Origin: Grifola frondosa
Lineage: Eukaryota; Basidiomycota; Agaricomycetes; Polyporales; Grifolaceae
NCBI GenBank assembly: GCA_001683735.1
Contig: LUGG01000026.1
Coordinates: 1-15,859, forward strand
Length of the DNA stretch: 15,859 nucleotides
Direction of reading: 5' to 3'
Made by a program: the position numbers and the translations under genes. Shown here piece after piece: positions 1 through 10,684 of the stretch. The notes under the pieces were generated by a model, which was not told the DNA's origin, did no database searches, and was given only the letters and a program-made list of their open reading frames with translations. Within the stretch, counting starts at the first letter, position 1. Each line of letters starts with the position of its first letter.

Positions 1-316
1 CTTGAGAGTAGCCGTCTCTACTCTGCCCTTGGGGCACGGTCCAAATACTTGAGAGTAGCCGTCTCTACTCTGCCCATATGGGGCACGGTCAAATACTTGA
101 GAGTAGCCGTCTCTACTCTGCCCATATGGGGCACGGTCAATACTTGAGAGTAGCCGTCTCTACTCTGCCATATGGGGCACGGTCATACTGAGAGTAGCCG
201 TCTTACTCTGCCATCAGGCATGGTCCTATTTTGAGAGTAGCCTCTCTACTCTACCCACAAGGGGCAGGTCACATACTTGAGAGTAGCCTCTCTACTCTAC
301 CCACAAGGGGCACGGT
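1..316. repeat. Minisatellite of seven ~47-bp hairpin units
   Basis: Seven head-to-tail units begin near 1, 48, 96, 143, 188, 230 and 276. Each unit contains two inverted repeats. One is AGAGTAG / CTACTCT around a 5-6 base loop. The other is TGCCC-ATAT-GGGGCA. Units 1-5 are of one type (loop CCGTCT); units 6-7 have lost a base in the loop and changed the second stem to TACCC..GGGGCA, so the array degenerates to the right. It starts at the window edge and may continue outside. No coding potential was found in it. Confidence 0.9.
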
Positions 317-734
317 TTATATTTTCATAGTGGCCCTCCACATAATTTTTAACGATATCAATCGCCTGGTGTCTGTGAAAGATGTGTCATATTTAATGTC
401 AACATTGCAAGACATATGACTACACCAAAGTACAGAGTGGCAGGCCATAGATAGAACCAATGATACGCATGTTGAGTTAATGATGTTGGAAGAGCAACTG
501 TTAAAAGAAAGTGTAAAGAAGACGACACCAAACTGGTCAATGGATCAAAAACTTATTTAAGCTCCGCAACTCCGGATAACTCCGTCTCAATCAATTGAAG
601 GAATGTTAAAGAAAATCATATTTAATCTACATCTGAGCCACTAAGTTCCAAGATAGAATTTAAGCATTGTCAATAGAAGCAAGATTTGATGAAGATGCTT
701 GAAAGTAAATTGCCAATTTGCTAAACGTCTAAGT
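317..734. other. AT-rich stretch, no gene seen
   Basis: About 420 bp of AT-rich sequence between the minisatellite and repeat copy A. Only short overlapping reading frames without splice context occur. I see no recognisable gene, RNA or repeat here. Confidence 0.5.
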
Positions 735-905
735 GCTCAATAGGTGTGCAGAAGTCCAAATGGATAAGTGCCTGGTGGAAACGACGGTCACTGACCAAAT
801 GCAAATGTAGCTCTGGTCATCGACATGTCCATTTGGATATGTCGACAATCAAAGGTATGTCATCCAGTTAGGCCATCTGTCTGAGCTCATCATCAAAACA
901 ATTCT
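735..905. repeat. Palindromic repeat, copy A (CpG-depleted)
   Basis: This stretch aligns, in direct orientation, with 10685-10870. Shared anchors in order are AAGTCCA, GCCTGGTGG (here TGCCTGGTGG), CACTGACCAA, TGGTCATCGAC, GTCATC and the run up to TTCGCC/CTCGCC. Differences are mostly C-to-T and G-to-A, with most CpG sites of copy B replaced by TpG or CpA. A hairpin is retained: 814-830 pairs with 835-851 around ATTT, with four transition mismatches. The outer borders could not be fixed. Confidence 0.7.
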
Positions 906-1316
906 TGTCATTGATTCGCCATGTTTCCACCTTCTGCACATTCACCTTCTTTGGTTTGCATGTGTGCACATGTCCATGTGTCTACCTTTCGATATCAACA
1001 CTGCACAACTGCACACAGCATCACCAGCAGTGGATCAGTAATATGTTCAGATGCACATGCCCCTGCAAAGTCATGTTGACTTTTGGATTGGTTAGTGGTG
1101 AGCGACGTGAAGTGCATGACCATGGGAAAGCTGGGAAGAGTTTGCAGCAGGTGTCATTGATAGTATTCCTCACTTGTTTGTAACCCTTTACATGTGGGCA
1201 TCGGGCCCTATTCGATTGCTCACCCTTGTTCTCTACAAGTCACTGACAATATCCCATAAGGTTCGTGCTTGCAATTTGGCAAGGACTATGTTACTATTCA
1301 TGACAATGTATGAACA
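906..1316. other. Intergenic, downstream of the minus-strand gene
   Basis: Sequence between repeat A and the stop codon of the 1317-3701 gene. It holds TG/CA-rich words such as GCATGTGTGCACATG but no convincing exon. It probably includes the 3' untranslated region of the minus-strand gene and possibly a diverged extension of the repeat, whose copy B is also followed by CATG/CGCTCG-rich sequence. Confidence 0.4.
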
Positions 1317-3701
1317 CTACTTAGAATACGCTAACAGAACAATAGCATACAGGTTCATACTGATCGCATCCTTTGTGTATAACCCAACAGAGTGAAAAAC
1401 AGTCACCAAAGAATCAGGAGGAAGATCCTTCTTCAATCGTGGACAATCCTTGTGAATCGTCTCCCAGTTAAGGGTGGTCGATGGCTTCTTGGTCTTCTTC
1501 ATGAGTTCACGGGCATCATAAATAATGACTGAGAATGAAAACGATTAGAAACACATTAACTTATTCAAAGTAATTCTTACCTTCATCCGTCGTAAAAAGA
1601 CCAGGCTTATCCAGAAGACCATAGAGAGGTCCAGTATGACCCAGACAGAAAATGCAGAGCGCTGTTGAGTGATCTTCTTGGTAGGACTGACACACATCCC
1701 CTCCGAATGGGGGCTCACCACGCTTCCGTTCGTATCTAATATCACAGCATCAAATCAAAGTAAAACAAGGAGTAATTGAGGACATACCAAGATTGACAGG
1801 AATGGTCTTGAACGTCACTGCATTCTGCCAGGTGGGTATGGTGAGCTGGCACATGTTAAAAATGGTCCCATAGAAATTGACGGCCGCTCCCACTCGTCCT
1901 TGACTGGGTGGATACTAATATCCTTGACATAATAACCCTTTAACCCAATCGGGCGAGATTGCATAAGATTACTCTCCTGCACGACACCAACAGTCATGGC
2001 CATGATGCGCTGAGCTGAGCTATCCAAGACCGTGTTGCAAATAACATTGGACCTAAAACAAGTCAGAAATAAATATCATGATTAGTCAAGGTCACCTACT
2101 TGTCACCGCTCAAAACAGTAGCACTGAAACCTGCCTTATCAGCCCGAGCAGGGTTGAATATCCAGGGCGTCTTCACAAAAGTGATGACCTGCAACATGGC
2201 CCTGGAAACCATGAGATAAATAACAGATGATATATTTGCAAACTTACTTTTGGTTGACTTCGTAATTCTTGAGAATATACGGCGTGTACATGACGGTGTG
2301 AACCTCCTGGAAGGACACGTAGCAGCAAGAACTATAATAAAGTATTAATAAGATACATAGCCCTTAAATATAATATATATATACATACTTTAATTTCGGC
2401 AGACCCTTATATGTGCGTCCCAAGGTGGGATCCAGGTTGTCGTCAATCTCCACGTCATCCCTAAGGAACAAAGGTTAAATATATAAATCAAAATAAAGGA
2501 GAAAACATACAGCTTGTCAGCGATCGTGGTGACGCTGTATAGAAATAAGTATTAAATGTTAAATTGGACTCAAGAGAAAAAGATAACTTACGGAGTTTTT
2601 GCAGAATCCTTAAGGGGGATTTGCGACCTTTCTTGACACTGTGCTGTAATCATTAGAAACACGTTATGGAAAAAATTGAAAACCCAGGGGTTTGAGGTAA
2701 ATCCTCCTCGTCAGTCTCCTCTTCAATGTCCTCGGCTAGCTGTTCCTCCATGGTCTGTTCATCATCATAGTCCTGCACTGACTCATCTCCAGACTCAGAA
2801 AGGTCATGACTTTCTTGCCCGCTTGCTAAAGCATATAGTCAGATCAATGCAAAAGAAAGAACAAAGCGAACACATACCGGACCCCACTTCAAGGTCCAGG
2901 AAGGGGTTATTGTCACTATCAGACATGACTCCAGCCTTTCGCGACTTGACCCTATGAAACACTTAGAATTATACCATGCTAAAACAATGACAGAACTCAC
3001 GTATTTCCTGCTCTGGTCCTTTTAACGGGAGAGGAACTAGCAATCAATATGAATGTCAACAATTCTCACTTTAATCATAGGACACACGTACAGTTCTGAT
3101 TGCTCAATATCATCATCATCCGAGTCTACCTGGACTCTGCCTCGCTTCTGAACCACCTTACGTGGAGAAGGTGATTGAGGCGAGAGAGGTGTGCTGGTCC
3201 CCTTCCTAATAAGCAGCTTAGTGAGTAACATATATATACTGTAAAAAGACATACTTTTTAATAGGACTCTGAGGAATACGCTCAATATCCCATTCGGGAC
3301 TATGAAGGATATGTTAATAGTTTGATATTCAAGATAAATAAAGACATACCTTTGACGACGAGGTCTTACCTCCTCATCAGAAGAGCTGAGTAAATGGTAA
3401 TAAGTACGTGTAACAATGATAAGCATCAGAATCTGACTCACACAACGTCTTTCACATCCCCTGCATTAACAAGAGAAGACTTGGTGGCTACGTCACTGCA
3501 AAGAGATAAGTCTGAGAGATATTTACATTAAAAGGCACGTACATGGAGTCTGCAACTTTCTCGGATGACTTGAGGGCTTTGGTTTAGCACGACGACTATA
3601 AGTAAGAATATTAGTTCAATAACAAGATAATATAACGATCACAAGGCATACCTTGTAGCAGCCACACTAAGACGACCACGACCGGACGCGCGAGGAGGCA
3701 T
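1317..3701 (-). pseudogene. Unrecognised multi-exon protein, acidic/basic N-terminus, frameshifted
   Basis: I do not recognise this family. The ATG at 3701 begins MPPRASGRGRLSVAATR and about thirteen short exons joined by GT..AG introns run to TAG at 1317. The first ~200 residues are disordered and charged: SSDEEVRPRR, SPEWDIERIPQSPIKK, a DSDDDD run, SSPVKRTRAGN (nuclear-signal-like) and an acidic EEETDEEDLP stretch. A compact domain follows, with SCCYVSFQEVHTVMYTPY, FVKTPWIFNP, CNTVLDSSAQRIMAM and CIFCLGHTGPLYG (a CxxC..H candidate metal site), ending DAISMNLYAIVLLAYSK. The reading needs frame corrections near 1885 (HPVKDEWE to AAVNFYGTIFN), at the splice near 1741 (before YERKRGEPP), and probably near 2640. 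It is divergent from the plus-strand gene and shares its promoter. A nuclear, DNA-associated role is only an inference from the charged tail. Confidence 0.6.
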
Positions 3702-3880
3702 AAGTTGAAAATGGATAAAGAAAGTAACCAAGACGTCAAGAATAAGATAATCTGGGGAGGACCAGAATACGAAAGAGAATGCGCAAAAAGTGAGGCCTTA
3801 AATACTCTCCCCATTGATATAATAAATGCAATACCATTGGCCAGAAATTTATCGGACATCCATCGGACTAGTAAAGCGCA
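3702..3880. promoter_or_regulatory. Shared divergent promoter
   Basis: About 180 bp separate the two start codons. A CCAAT box in reverse (ATTGG) lies at about 3836-3840. A TATAATAAAT-like element at about 3817-3826 could serve the plus-strand gene, and TATTTAAG read on the minus strand near 3797-3806 could serve the other. Transcription starts are inferred, not seen. Confidence 0.5.
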
Positions 3881-5273
3881 ATGAGGAGTAGATGGCGTGA
3901 TTATGTGCAAACGATCCAGAGCTGGTAAGTTGAGCACGAATGTTCTAGAGTCGTGAGATTATTTACAATTTATTCGTAGAAATCAGGAATTTATTCCCTT
4001 TGCGTGGCAATCACTCAGAATCATCAACGACACTCTCATGGCGACACAACAACTGTTTGAGCAATCCAGAGAAATATAGTATGTGAAGTTGATTTTGAAT
4101 GCACAGGAATAGCTTACAAGTCAATGACAGGACAGGTGCTGGAGGAGGTGATGAAAGATGCAGTGTCGGGACCCAAGCAGTATGTTCAGCTGGCCTGTAT
4201 GGCTGAGGTATGTCCACACAATTCATGTCTAAAAGTTGCTAACAAGTACAATAAGCCTGATCGAGCAAGAGTCGCCACCACCATCATGAGTGGCAGACAA
4301 GGCCGTTGACCATGGTTACTCCATATGACCCATCCTCGGCGAAGATCCATGTGAAGTTATATTACGGATACAAGGTTACGTTTCCAAGCGTAATCTGCCT
4401 CCGATTCTTAATCGTAACCAGTATGTGATTCAGTCCATATGTTATAAAGTCATTAAATGTTTGAGTCGTAGACTTCCAAACAAACTAGAGATGGCTAAGC
4501 AGGCCATCACCTTAACAGGCCTTGGAGCTCCTGGATTTGATAAGGCAGCACAAGGCATCGTAGCGATTCACCAAGTCTTTGGTGCACACGTACAAGGGGA
4601 ACTGAAGAAGTGGACACCGTCTCGAGTGGATGGTTACATTTCACTTCAGTTCATCAACAGATACCTTACGAGTGCTGCTGAAGGAGAAGGATGTACCTCC
4701 ATAGATATTTCACTCTTCATCGATCCACTTGGTGTCTTAGCTGCAGAGATGACCAACGAGCTACATCTACCAGATAACCAGGTTCAGTATTTCGAAAGTA
4801 TAACCACAATCACTAGGATAACCACCAGTACGTAAACATAGATGTTGATTCTTAATATATGATTGATCAATATCACAGAACGACTAAACATGTGGAGATC
4901 AAGCCAAAAGAGATCCAACTGGGACATTTAGTCGAACTTCAGGTCTCTTTCTGTGCATTACCTCATTTCAAACGAAAACATACATTTGTGGTAATTCCCA
5001 AGCTACACGCCATTTGCATTATCAGTCGTGTGGTGGAAAAGGCAAGTTTTTTTTTCTACACCCGTAATCAGATATATAACAATCACATGTTAGGACCTCA
5101 ATCAGATTATTCTGGAACGAGTCAGAAGTACGAGGGTGTCTCCACTGCGGAAGGTGAAGCGAAAGATTGGATATGATGATGAGGATGAAGAGGGAAGGAG
5201 GGGTGAAAAGATTCAGCGACTGGGATGGGCACGAAGGAGGGAGGAAGCTCTCAATGGAAGAATACATGCATAA
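3881..5273 (+). pseudogene. Unrecognised multi-exon protein, divergent partner of 1317-3701
   Basis: No family was recognised. The ATG at 3881 starts MRSRWRDYVQTIQSW; intron 3925-3979 leads to NQEFIPFAWQSLRIIND. Later pieces are YKSMTGQVLEEVMKDA, YNKPDRARVATTIM, then after a shift near 4290 WQTRPLTMVTPYDPSSAK. The 3' half reads cleanly: intron 4421-4465, exon 4466-4831 (LGAPGFDKAAQGIVAIHQVF, WTPSRVDGYISLQFINRYL, IDPLGVLAAEMTNELHLP), intron 4832-4878, exon 4879-5041 (VEIKPKEIQLGHLVELQVSF), a GC-AG intron 5042-5093 with the GCAAGT donor, and a last exon 5094-5273 ending in a basic/acidic tail (RKVKRKIGYDDEDEEGRR). The 5' half needs about three one-base corrections at or near junctions and uses implausibly short introns (34 and 39 bp). 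It could be an intact gene with assembly errors. Function unknown. Confidence 0.6.
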
Positions 5274-5615
5274 GTCACTAATTACAAGAATTCGCTCTAA
5301 AATGAGCTCACTTTGCTTTTGATGGAGAACGTGCAGCTTTGCAGCAAAGTCCTCAAGAAATTTTTGAAGTGAAATGTATGCAGGCCCAACTGCAGCATTA
5401 TTGTGTGCAAGAAAGACAATGATAAGAATGATGAGCAGAGAAGGGACGGTTGAAACAGTTGTTATTGTCCTTTGAATATGTCCTTTGAACGTATGACTTC
5501 AATACTTGTTCTGTATAAGTATGCAAGCATTCTTTACATGAACTCAAAGCTCGAGTGATCATAATTGATACAAAATCAAATGAACTATAATGAATGAAGT
5601 ATAATATGAAGTAAT
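5274..5615. other. Convergent 3' intergenic region
   Basis: This 342-bp stretch lies between the stop of the plus-strand gene and the stop of the minus-strand TET/JBP-like gene. It is AT-rich toward 5560-5615 and presumably carries both 3' untranslated regions and poly(A) sites. No further gene was seen. Confidence 0.5.
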
Positions 5616-7405
5616 CTAATACTTGAAGTACGCAGCAGAGCGGCCAATCTTGCAAAGCATGTGCTCCACCATGAATAAGTCAAGAGAGACCTTGTCAGCA
5701 ATCTCCTTGGGAATGTTCTCCATCACAAAGGTGGAGACACGCTGAAACATATCAACAACCATAGGAGCAGAAGCATCAGAGGGGAGAAGGTGGAAGATGC
5801 TTCAAACCTTTGATCGCACCACTGTCCAAATCAAACACAGTCCTCCCATCTCCTGTACACCTGGTGCACGAACCTTTCCAGCATAGTAAAGATCTGCAGC
5901 AAGTAGCATGGAAACCAGCCTACCAATCTGCGGTGTACTGCTGTTACGACCACGCAAATAGGCATAGCATTCCATAAAGTCCACACGACCATGGATGTCG
6001 CAGTGAGACTTCAGCCAAACATTCCACTGCTGCTCAGCAATGAAATAAGCTGATGCACAGTGGATAGACCGACCGGCAATAGCAGTACCATATGCTCCTT
6101 GCAGCACAAGAAGGTGGGATCGTCATGAGCGTGCAGTGCGACAAATGCATCCCAATCAGCAAGCGTAGAAAAGAAAACAGTGGATCCCAAAGCTGCCTGA
6201 GTTGCAAAGGTGATGCCACGAAAGATACAGGCACTCGCAAAACCACCCGGCTTGTCGATGTTGGCTGGATGAAGGGGACCATGGGAGGAGGTGATGTTGG
6301 CACAGGAGGGAGCGAGCTGACGAAAGGGAAGCGCTTGTCCAGACTTCCAAGGACAAAGCAAGAAGTGGGGAATAGGAGGCTTGCCTGTTCCTCAACAAGT
6401 GGAAGCAACAGAAAGAAGAAATCCAGAATGCGCTGCAGGCCATGAGCAAAAGGAGTGGGGGAGTGGGAGGCATGGAAGTGGAGGAAGAGGAAGTGGAAGT
6501 GGAAGGATGTGAGTCATTGAACTTCTCAGTGAGAACTCCACAGCGATGGACCTGTTGTCCAATCTCCTCAAGGACATGGTACTCTGCAGAGGTATGGTCA
6601 TGGAGTGGAAGAGCGTGAGAGAAGCAAGGAATGGTGATAACGCATCTGTGCTCAGATTTGTAGTACGCCCCCCTTGGTGACCAAGAACACGAGAGTTGAT
6701 GTTGCGGTGTACATCCCATAAGGCGGACACCAGCAACACTCCTCATGAAAAGTGTCCACCACGTACTGCACAAAACGACCTTGGATCTCCGAGATGCCCT
6801 GTGGAAAATTTAACCAACGGATGACGATGTTAGAATAAGCTTGAGCATGTAGTTCAACCGAGTGTCATCGTCGTCGTAGATGCGAAACCAAGAAGGGAGA
6901 GGGAAGGCATGACCATCGTCAGAGATATCTGTCAAGCCCACTTGTGAAGGAACAACGGTCCCGGCTTGCGCAAAATGAACTGTTGGTAAATGAGCCTAGA
7001 AAGACGAGCTAGCCAATCCAAGTCATTATGAGAGGTGGATGAAGTGTCGACAAGGAAGGAGGCGCAGTGAGGAAGGACCAGGTCATTGAGCCAAGCCCAG
7101 GCAGCACAGTTAGAGAGCATTACTGGCATCTGAATATGATGAGCTCCAACTTGGAAGTCCCCAGTTTAGTGTTAGCAAACTGGAGAGGCTCCCAAATTCT
7201 AGAGACAGAGACGGCAAAGTCAGAAGTGAACCGCTTAGCACTGCTGCTGGCTGCAACAAACTCTGCAAGTTGTGACTGCCATGTGCCAGGACCCTGAAAG
7301 TGCTTCTGCATTTCTATCGCCATTGCGATGCTAGCAATCTCATCAGGGTACGTGTGAGACTGCTGAGAGAAAACAGCTCCAACACATCTGCATAAACTAG
7401 AAGAC
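5616..7405 (-). other. Helical C-terminal module of the TET/JBP-like gene
   Basis: Nearly intronless coding sequence, Trp/Leu/Ala-rich and predicted helical. Landmarks in order are GPGTWQSQLAEFVAASSS, ALSNCAAWAWLNDLVLP, HAFPLPSWFRIYDDDDTRL, VLLVSALWDVHRNINSRVLG, LPFRQLAPSCANI, GGFASACIFRGITFATQAA, EQQWNVWLKSHCDIHGRVDF, TPQIGRLVSMLLAADLYYAG and APMVVDMFQRVSTFVMENIP, ending in TAG at 5616. The pieces lie in all three minus frames, each change being a single-base shift. The order of motifs matches the C-terminal half of Agaricomycete TET/JBP proteins; no biochemical role of this half is known to me. Confidence 0.6.
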
Positions 7406-7499
7406 ATTAAAATCAAGCATGGACAAGCAAATCATAAATTAACATACCTGGAGCAGCAGAAATGGATGACTCAGAGACTGATGTAATGGGCGGTTCAGT

Positions 7500-8460
7500 C
7501 CCGGAAACTGTCATAAATAAATTAGTGATGCTCTAAGCTGGCACACAAAGTATGCTATGCACTTGTAATGTCTGACACCTCAGCAGCAGAAATAGCCATC
7601 AACGTGCATGTGCATCAATCTCATTCCGCTCAGAACCTGACATAGAAGAATGTCAAATTAAAATATCATACAGACATGATTTATCACCTACGTGCAGAAC
7701 GAAGACGATCCCTATCCCTGCCGGTCCAGCACCTGCATCTTGAGTTGCGAGGCATAGCTCCAGCTCCTTTGTGTGACGACTAGCAGCCATGGCCACACTA
7801 ACACTCATCGCTTCTTCCTCCCCATCCTCCCCCGAGCCCGCATCGCTACCTTCTATTTGCAAACATAAGAATCACTCTATAAAGAACAACATGTGTTACG
7901 TACCTTCATATTCCTCTGAACTCTGCATGATGCGTACACGCTTATATGCTTTGCCCTTACCCTTATCAACTAAAATAAATAAATGAGATCATGAAACAGC
8001 AATGCAATGGTGGATGATGCTCACCTTTGGACACAGAGATGTCTATGTCATCTTCAGAGTGCTCAGACACAGAAGCATCTGTGGCACGCTTACGTCCTAA
8101 AGACAGCTTAGTAAGATCTACAAGCAGAATAAAAAAATAACGCACCACGTGAACGACCAGAATCCACATATTCTGACTGAGACTCTGGCTCAGTTGCCCC
8201 ACCCTCATCATCACCATCTGCTTGAGCATGGCGACGCTCTTCCTAATGGCTATTAAATATGTCAGCATAAATTATAACAAAAATAAGAAGTCTGAGAGCA
8301 CCAGGCTTCACAACCTTGTCGCTCGCCTTGCGAGTTGCTGTCGGACCGGCCACTTTCTTACGGGTGTCTGAACAAATAGCGATAAGTGAAGACACTCAAA
8401 CAAAAATTAAAAACATACTTGAACGGCCAAGACCACGCACGGCCCCCGACTTAGCAGAAC
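7500..8460 (-). other. Charged disordered linker exons of the TET/JBP-like gene
   Basis: Several short exons encode low-complexity, Ser/Glu/Asp/Lys-rich sequence: SAKSGAVRGLGRS, TRKKVAGPTATRKASDK, ERRHAQADGDDEGG, GRKRATDASVSEHSEDD, VDKGKGKAYKRVRIMQSSEE, EGSDAGSGEDGEEEAM. Most junctions keep phase; the exon at 7566-7637 has an in-frame TGA with the continuing frame (MAISAAEVSDIT) one base away. Such a linker could carry nuclear localisation signals. It separates the dioxygenase domain from the helical C-terminal module. Confidence 0.6.
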
Positions 8461-8877
8461 AGAAGGTATAAACTTGGTCATAGTCTCCTTGTGTGCAATC
8501 CAGGACTGAGCAGCCTCCATCCGAGTACACCCCGACTCAGAATCGACCGCTGTCATACCAGGCCCAAGCGACCAAGGCTTGGATGATAGATACACTCCAC
8601 GCAGATGAGAAGTATCGGTGAAGTCTCTGATACGTAATTAAATGCAGAGAGAAACTTGTCCAAGTCCATGGAAATCTTCATGTCGGGTGTAGACTGCCAA
8701 CACAAACTGGACAACTGAGCAGCGAGCGGACGACAAAGTCAAATGAGCCTCGCGACTCATCAGGCATGACCCTCAGACATGTGGTTGGCCATATTGGAAG
8801 GTAACGCCCCAGATTGACCATCGTTCCTACAAATAACAAGTTAAACACAATCAAGACATCAAAAATGAATGACGTAC

Positions 8878-9251
8878 TCAGGAGCGATCATCTCTGGACC
8901 AATACACAGTAGATTATCACCAGGCAAGGAGCCAAAGCAATACGAGAAGCACCGTCCATGATCGGACCACTCGGATAAAAAACCTGAGTGAAGCGGCACG
9001 ACCACGGCTCAGCCACTTTACCTCTGGCAGCGACGGGGGAGTCCCCCCATGAAAGCACAGACCAGAGAATACAGCGAGACATAAGCCACTAAGCTGAATA
9101 TAGCAACCCAGCTCTGCAGCATGAAAAAGGCCAGGATGATCAGTGGGAGCCAAATCTGACTTGGTCACCATAACCGTGAGACCACCATATGAGTCGTGGC
9201 CATCCACGTGCTTGCCGGCAAAATGCCCCAAGTCCTCCTTGAACTTGCCCG
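8878..9251 (-). other. Catalytic exon of the TET/JBP-like gene
   Basis: The exon lies between TGATAG/CGGG (acceptor ending at 9252) and the donor GTACGTC at 8877. It encodes KFKEDLGHFAGKHVDGHD, then GGLTVMVTKSD, a HAAELGCYIQLSG strand pair and LAVFSGLCFHGGTPP. The HxD iron ligands are at 9202-9210 and the distal His at 9049-9051, as expected for the double-stranded beta-helix fold. The 2-oxoglutarate-binding Arg is plausibly in EPWSCRF, which is in another frame: a one-base shift lies between 9020 and 9035. A second shift near 8935 leads into LPGDNLLCIGPEMIAPE. Confidence 0.72.
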
Positions 9252-10376
9252 CTATCAAGCATTATCAGTTACAATTTTCAGAGAAAAAAATTAAAAACTC
9301 ACCAGATTTCTCAAACTCTTCATGTGACTTAGTGGGTACCAAATTAAGCTGAGCCGCAGGGAAGCATAGTTGCCCTCAAAACCAAGGGCGGAAGGTTAGT
9401 TAAATTGGCTTGAAGTTTCAAAGCATCTGTAATGAACTTCGGCCCAGTCTCCAAACACTGGATCGCAATCTGTGTTCCCAACTGTCGTGAAACAAAAAAT
9501 AATAATTAATTAATAATGCAATGCGACGCAAGTACCTCAACCATCTTCTTGCGAAGCTTGTGATGCTCCATAATGTTTGAGATACACCTTGGTCCCCGCA
9601 GCAGGACCGGTAAGATTGTGAGGACTTTGGTACATTTGCGTCAGCGGATAAACGCGGAGAGGTGGTGCCTTAGCGGTGTGACTCTTCAAAGGGACCACAT
9701 ACGGGGAGCGCTCAAAGGCATAGCCATACTCATATGTCTCCCTCTCCGCATTCCATAACGGAGGAAGGGGAGATCGAGCCGAACGCTCGCCTAGAACTTC
9801 GAGTGGCAAATCACTGTACGCACTCGATAACGTCTGGCTGTATGACTAATATAATGACAGTGACGTTAAATTTTACTGGATGAACAAAATTAATAATTAC
9901 GAACTCTGTGGGTACTATCCAGCACTGGATTATATCGTTGTTGGGATCACCATCTCCTAGAGGTCCGTGCAAAAACACAGTCCCCCAGCTTTAACTCCAG
10001 CAATCCTACAATTTAGCAATGAGCGAGGGTTATAGAGAATATAAGCATGCATGAACTCACTGGCAGCATCCGCCTCCTTCTTCAAACCAACTGGTAACGT
10101 CATCTCCTCATGGCACCACTTTGCAAAAGTGGCAGACGTCTGTGGGGACATGTCATGCAAATAAAGGTAACATTTCCCCTCAGGAAAAGGTTCTAAGGGG
10201 TGGCCAAAGACTTGGAACAGCTCAGGAAGCTTAACATTCCTTCCCTTGAGGGAGAAAGGCTCCACTCTTTCCCCAGGAGCAGGAATCACAGCCAATCCTC
10301 CATTTCCAGCCCTATTCCCCATGTAAACCTGTGAAATCATGTAGAAATATATTACTCACTGAGGAGAGTCTGCCAT

Positions 10377-10684
10377 TTGAAGTGATATGGAGAGGTAGAA
10401 TGAGAAGTGGGAGCGAGGAAGTGACTTGGAGGTGCAAAGAGGTGAAAGATAGGGGAGGGGAGTCAACAGATGATTGTCAGTACTCAACACAAGTTCTACA
10501 AGCCAAGGACAGACATACAGAGGTGTGTAGATAGTCAGATTCAAGATTGATAGGCAAGATTGACAGAAGAAGCAGAGATTTAATGTAAATCAGGGCCAGA
10601 AGATCAAGAAGTCAAGAAGCAAAGACTTCGCGCGATTTGATGACAATTAAGCACCCACGGGGCGCCCAACAACCCACAGCCACC
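10377..10684. other. Upstream region of the TET/JBP-like gene
   Basis: Purine-rich on the plus strand (GAG/AAG runs such as GATAGGGGAGGGGAGTC). No gene was seen. By position it should hold the promoter of the minus-strand dioxygenase gene; no clear TATA or CCAAT box could be assigned. Confidence 0.4.

Larger units (their letters stand above)
5616..10340 (-). pseudogene. TET/JBP-family 2-oxoglutarate/Fe(II) dioxygenase, frameshifted
   Basis: Members of this family oxidise 5-methylcytosine (or thymine) in DNA using Fe(II) and 2-oxoglutarate, in the nucleus. The N-terminus reads YMGNRAGNGGLAVIPAPGE, then a ~90-residue stretch ending NPRSLLNCRIAGVKAGG, GTVFLHGPLGDGD, a LRKKMVE helix and the catalytic exon 8878-9251 with HVD and SGLCFHGGTPP. 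A charged linker (about 7500-8460) and a long helical C-terminal module (5616-7405), ending MLCKIGRSAAYFKY, follow. That whole architecture matches mushroom full-length TET/JBP proteins as I know them. Introns are clear at, for example, 9846-9900, 9482-9535 and 9252-9302. At least twelve frame changes are needed, e.g. at the C-run 9982-9986, near 9570, 9350-9390, 9030, 8935, 7595, 7100, 6965, 6740, 6095 and 5830. The start may be 10340, or ATG 10376 via a 5' mini-exon (MADSPQ) that joins one base out of frame. Confidence 0.72.

Noticed and set aside
1..316. CRISPR-like regular repeats
   Set aside because: Units are contiguous with no unique spacers, and the surrounding genes are eukaryotic with introns; it is a minisatellite.
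905..1183. Plus-strand 92-codon Cys-rich frame
   Set aside because: It starts at a non-ATG codon next to repeat copy A and is made of TG/CA-rich words; no domain or splice evidence.
1545..1745. Minus-strand frame beginning MILDTNGSVVSPHS
   Set aside because: The alternative frame of the same exon (YERKRGEPPFGG..) keeps phase with the next exon (VIIYDARELMKK..); this one runs into a stop after splicing.
1317..5273. KDZ transposase
   Set aside because: Neither gene shows recognisable transposase catalytic motifs of that class; the KDZ link rests only on the known association of TET/JBP genes with such elements.
6092..6445. Plus-strand 117-codon frame
   Set aside because: It is antisense to the C-terminal module of the TET/JBP-like gene, which has the better protein signal.
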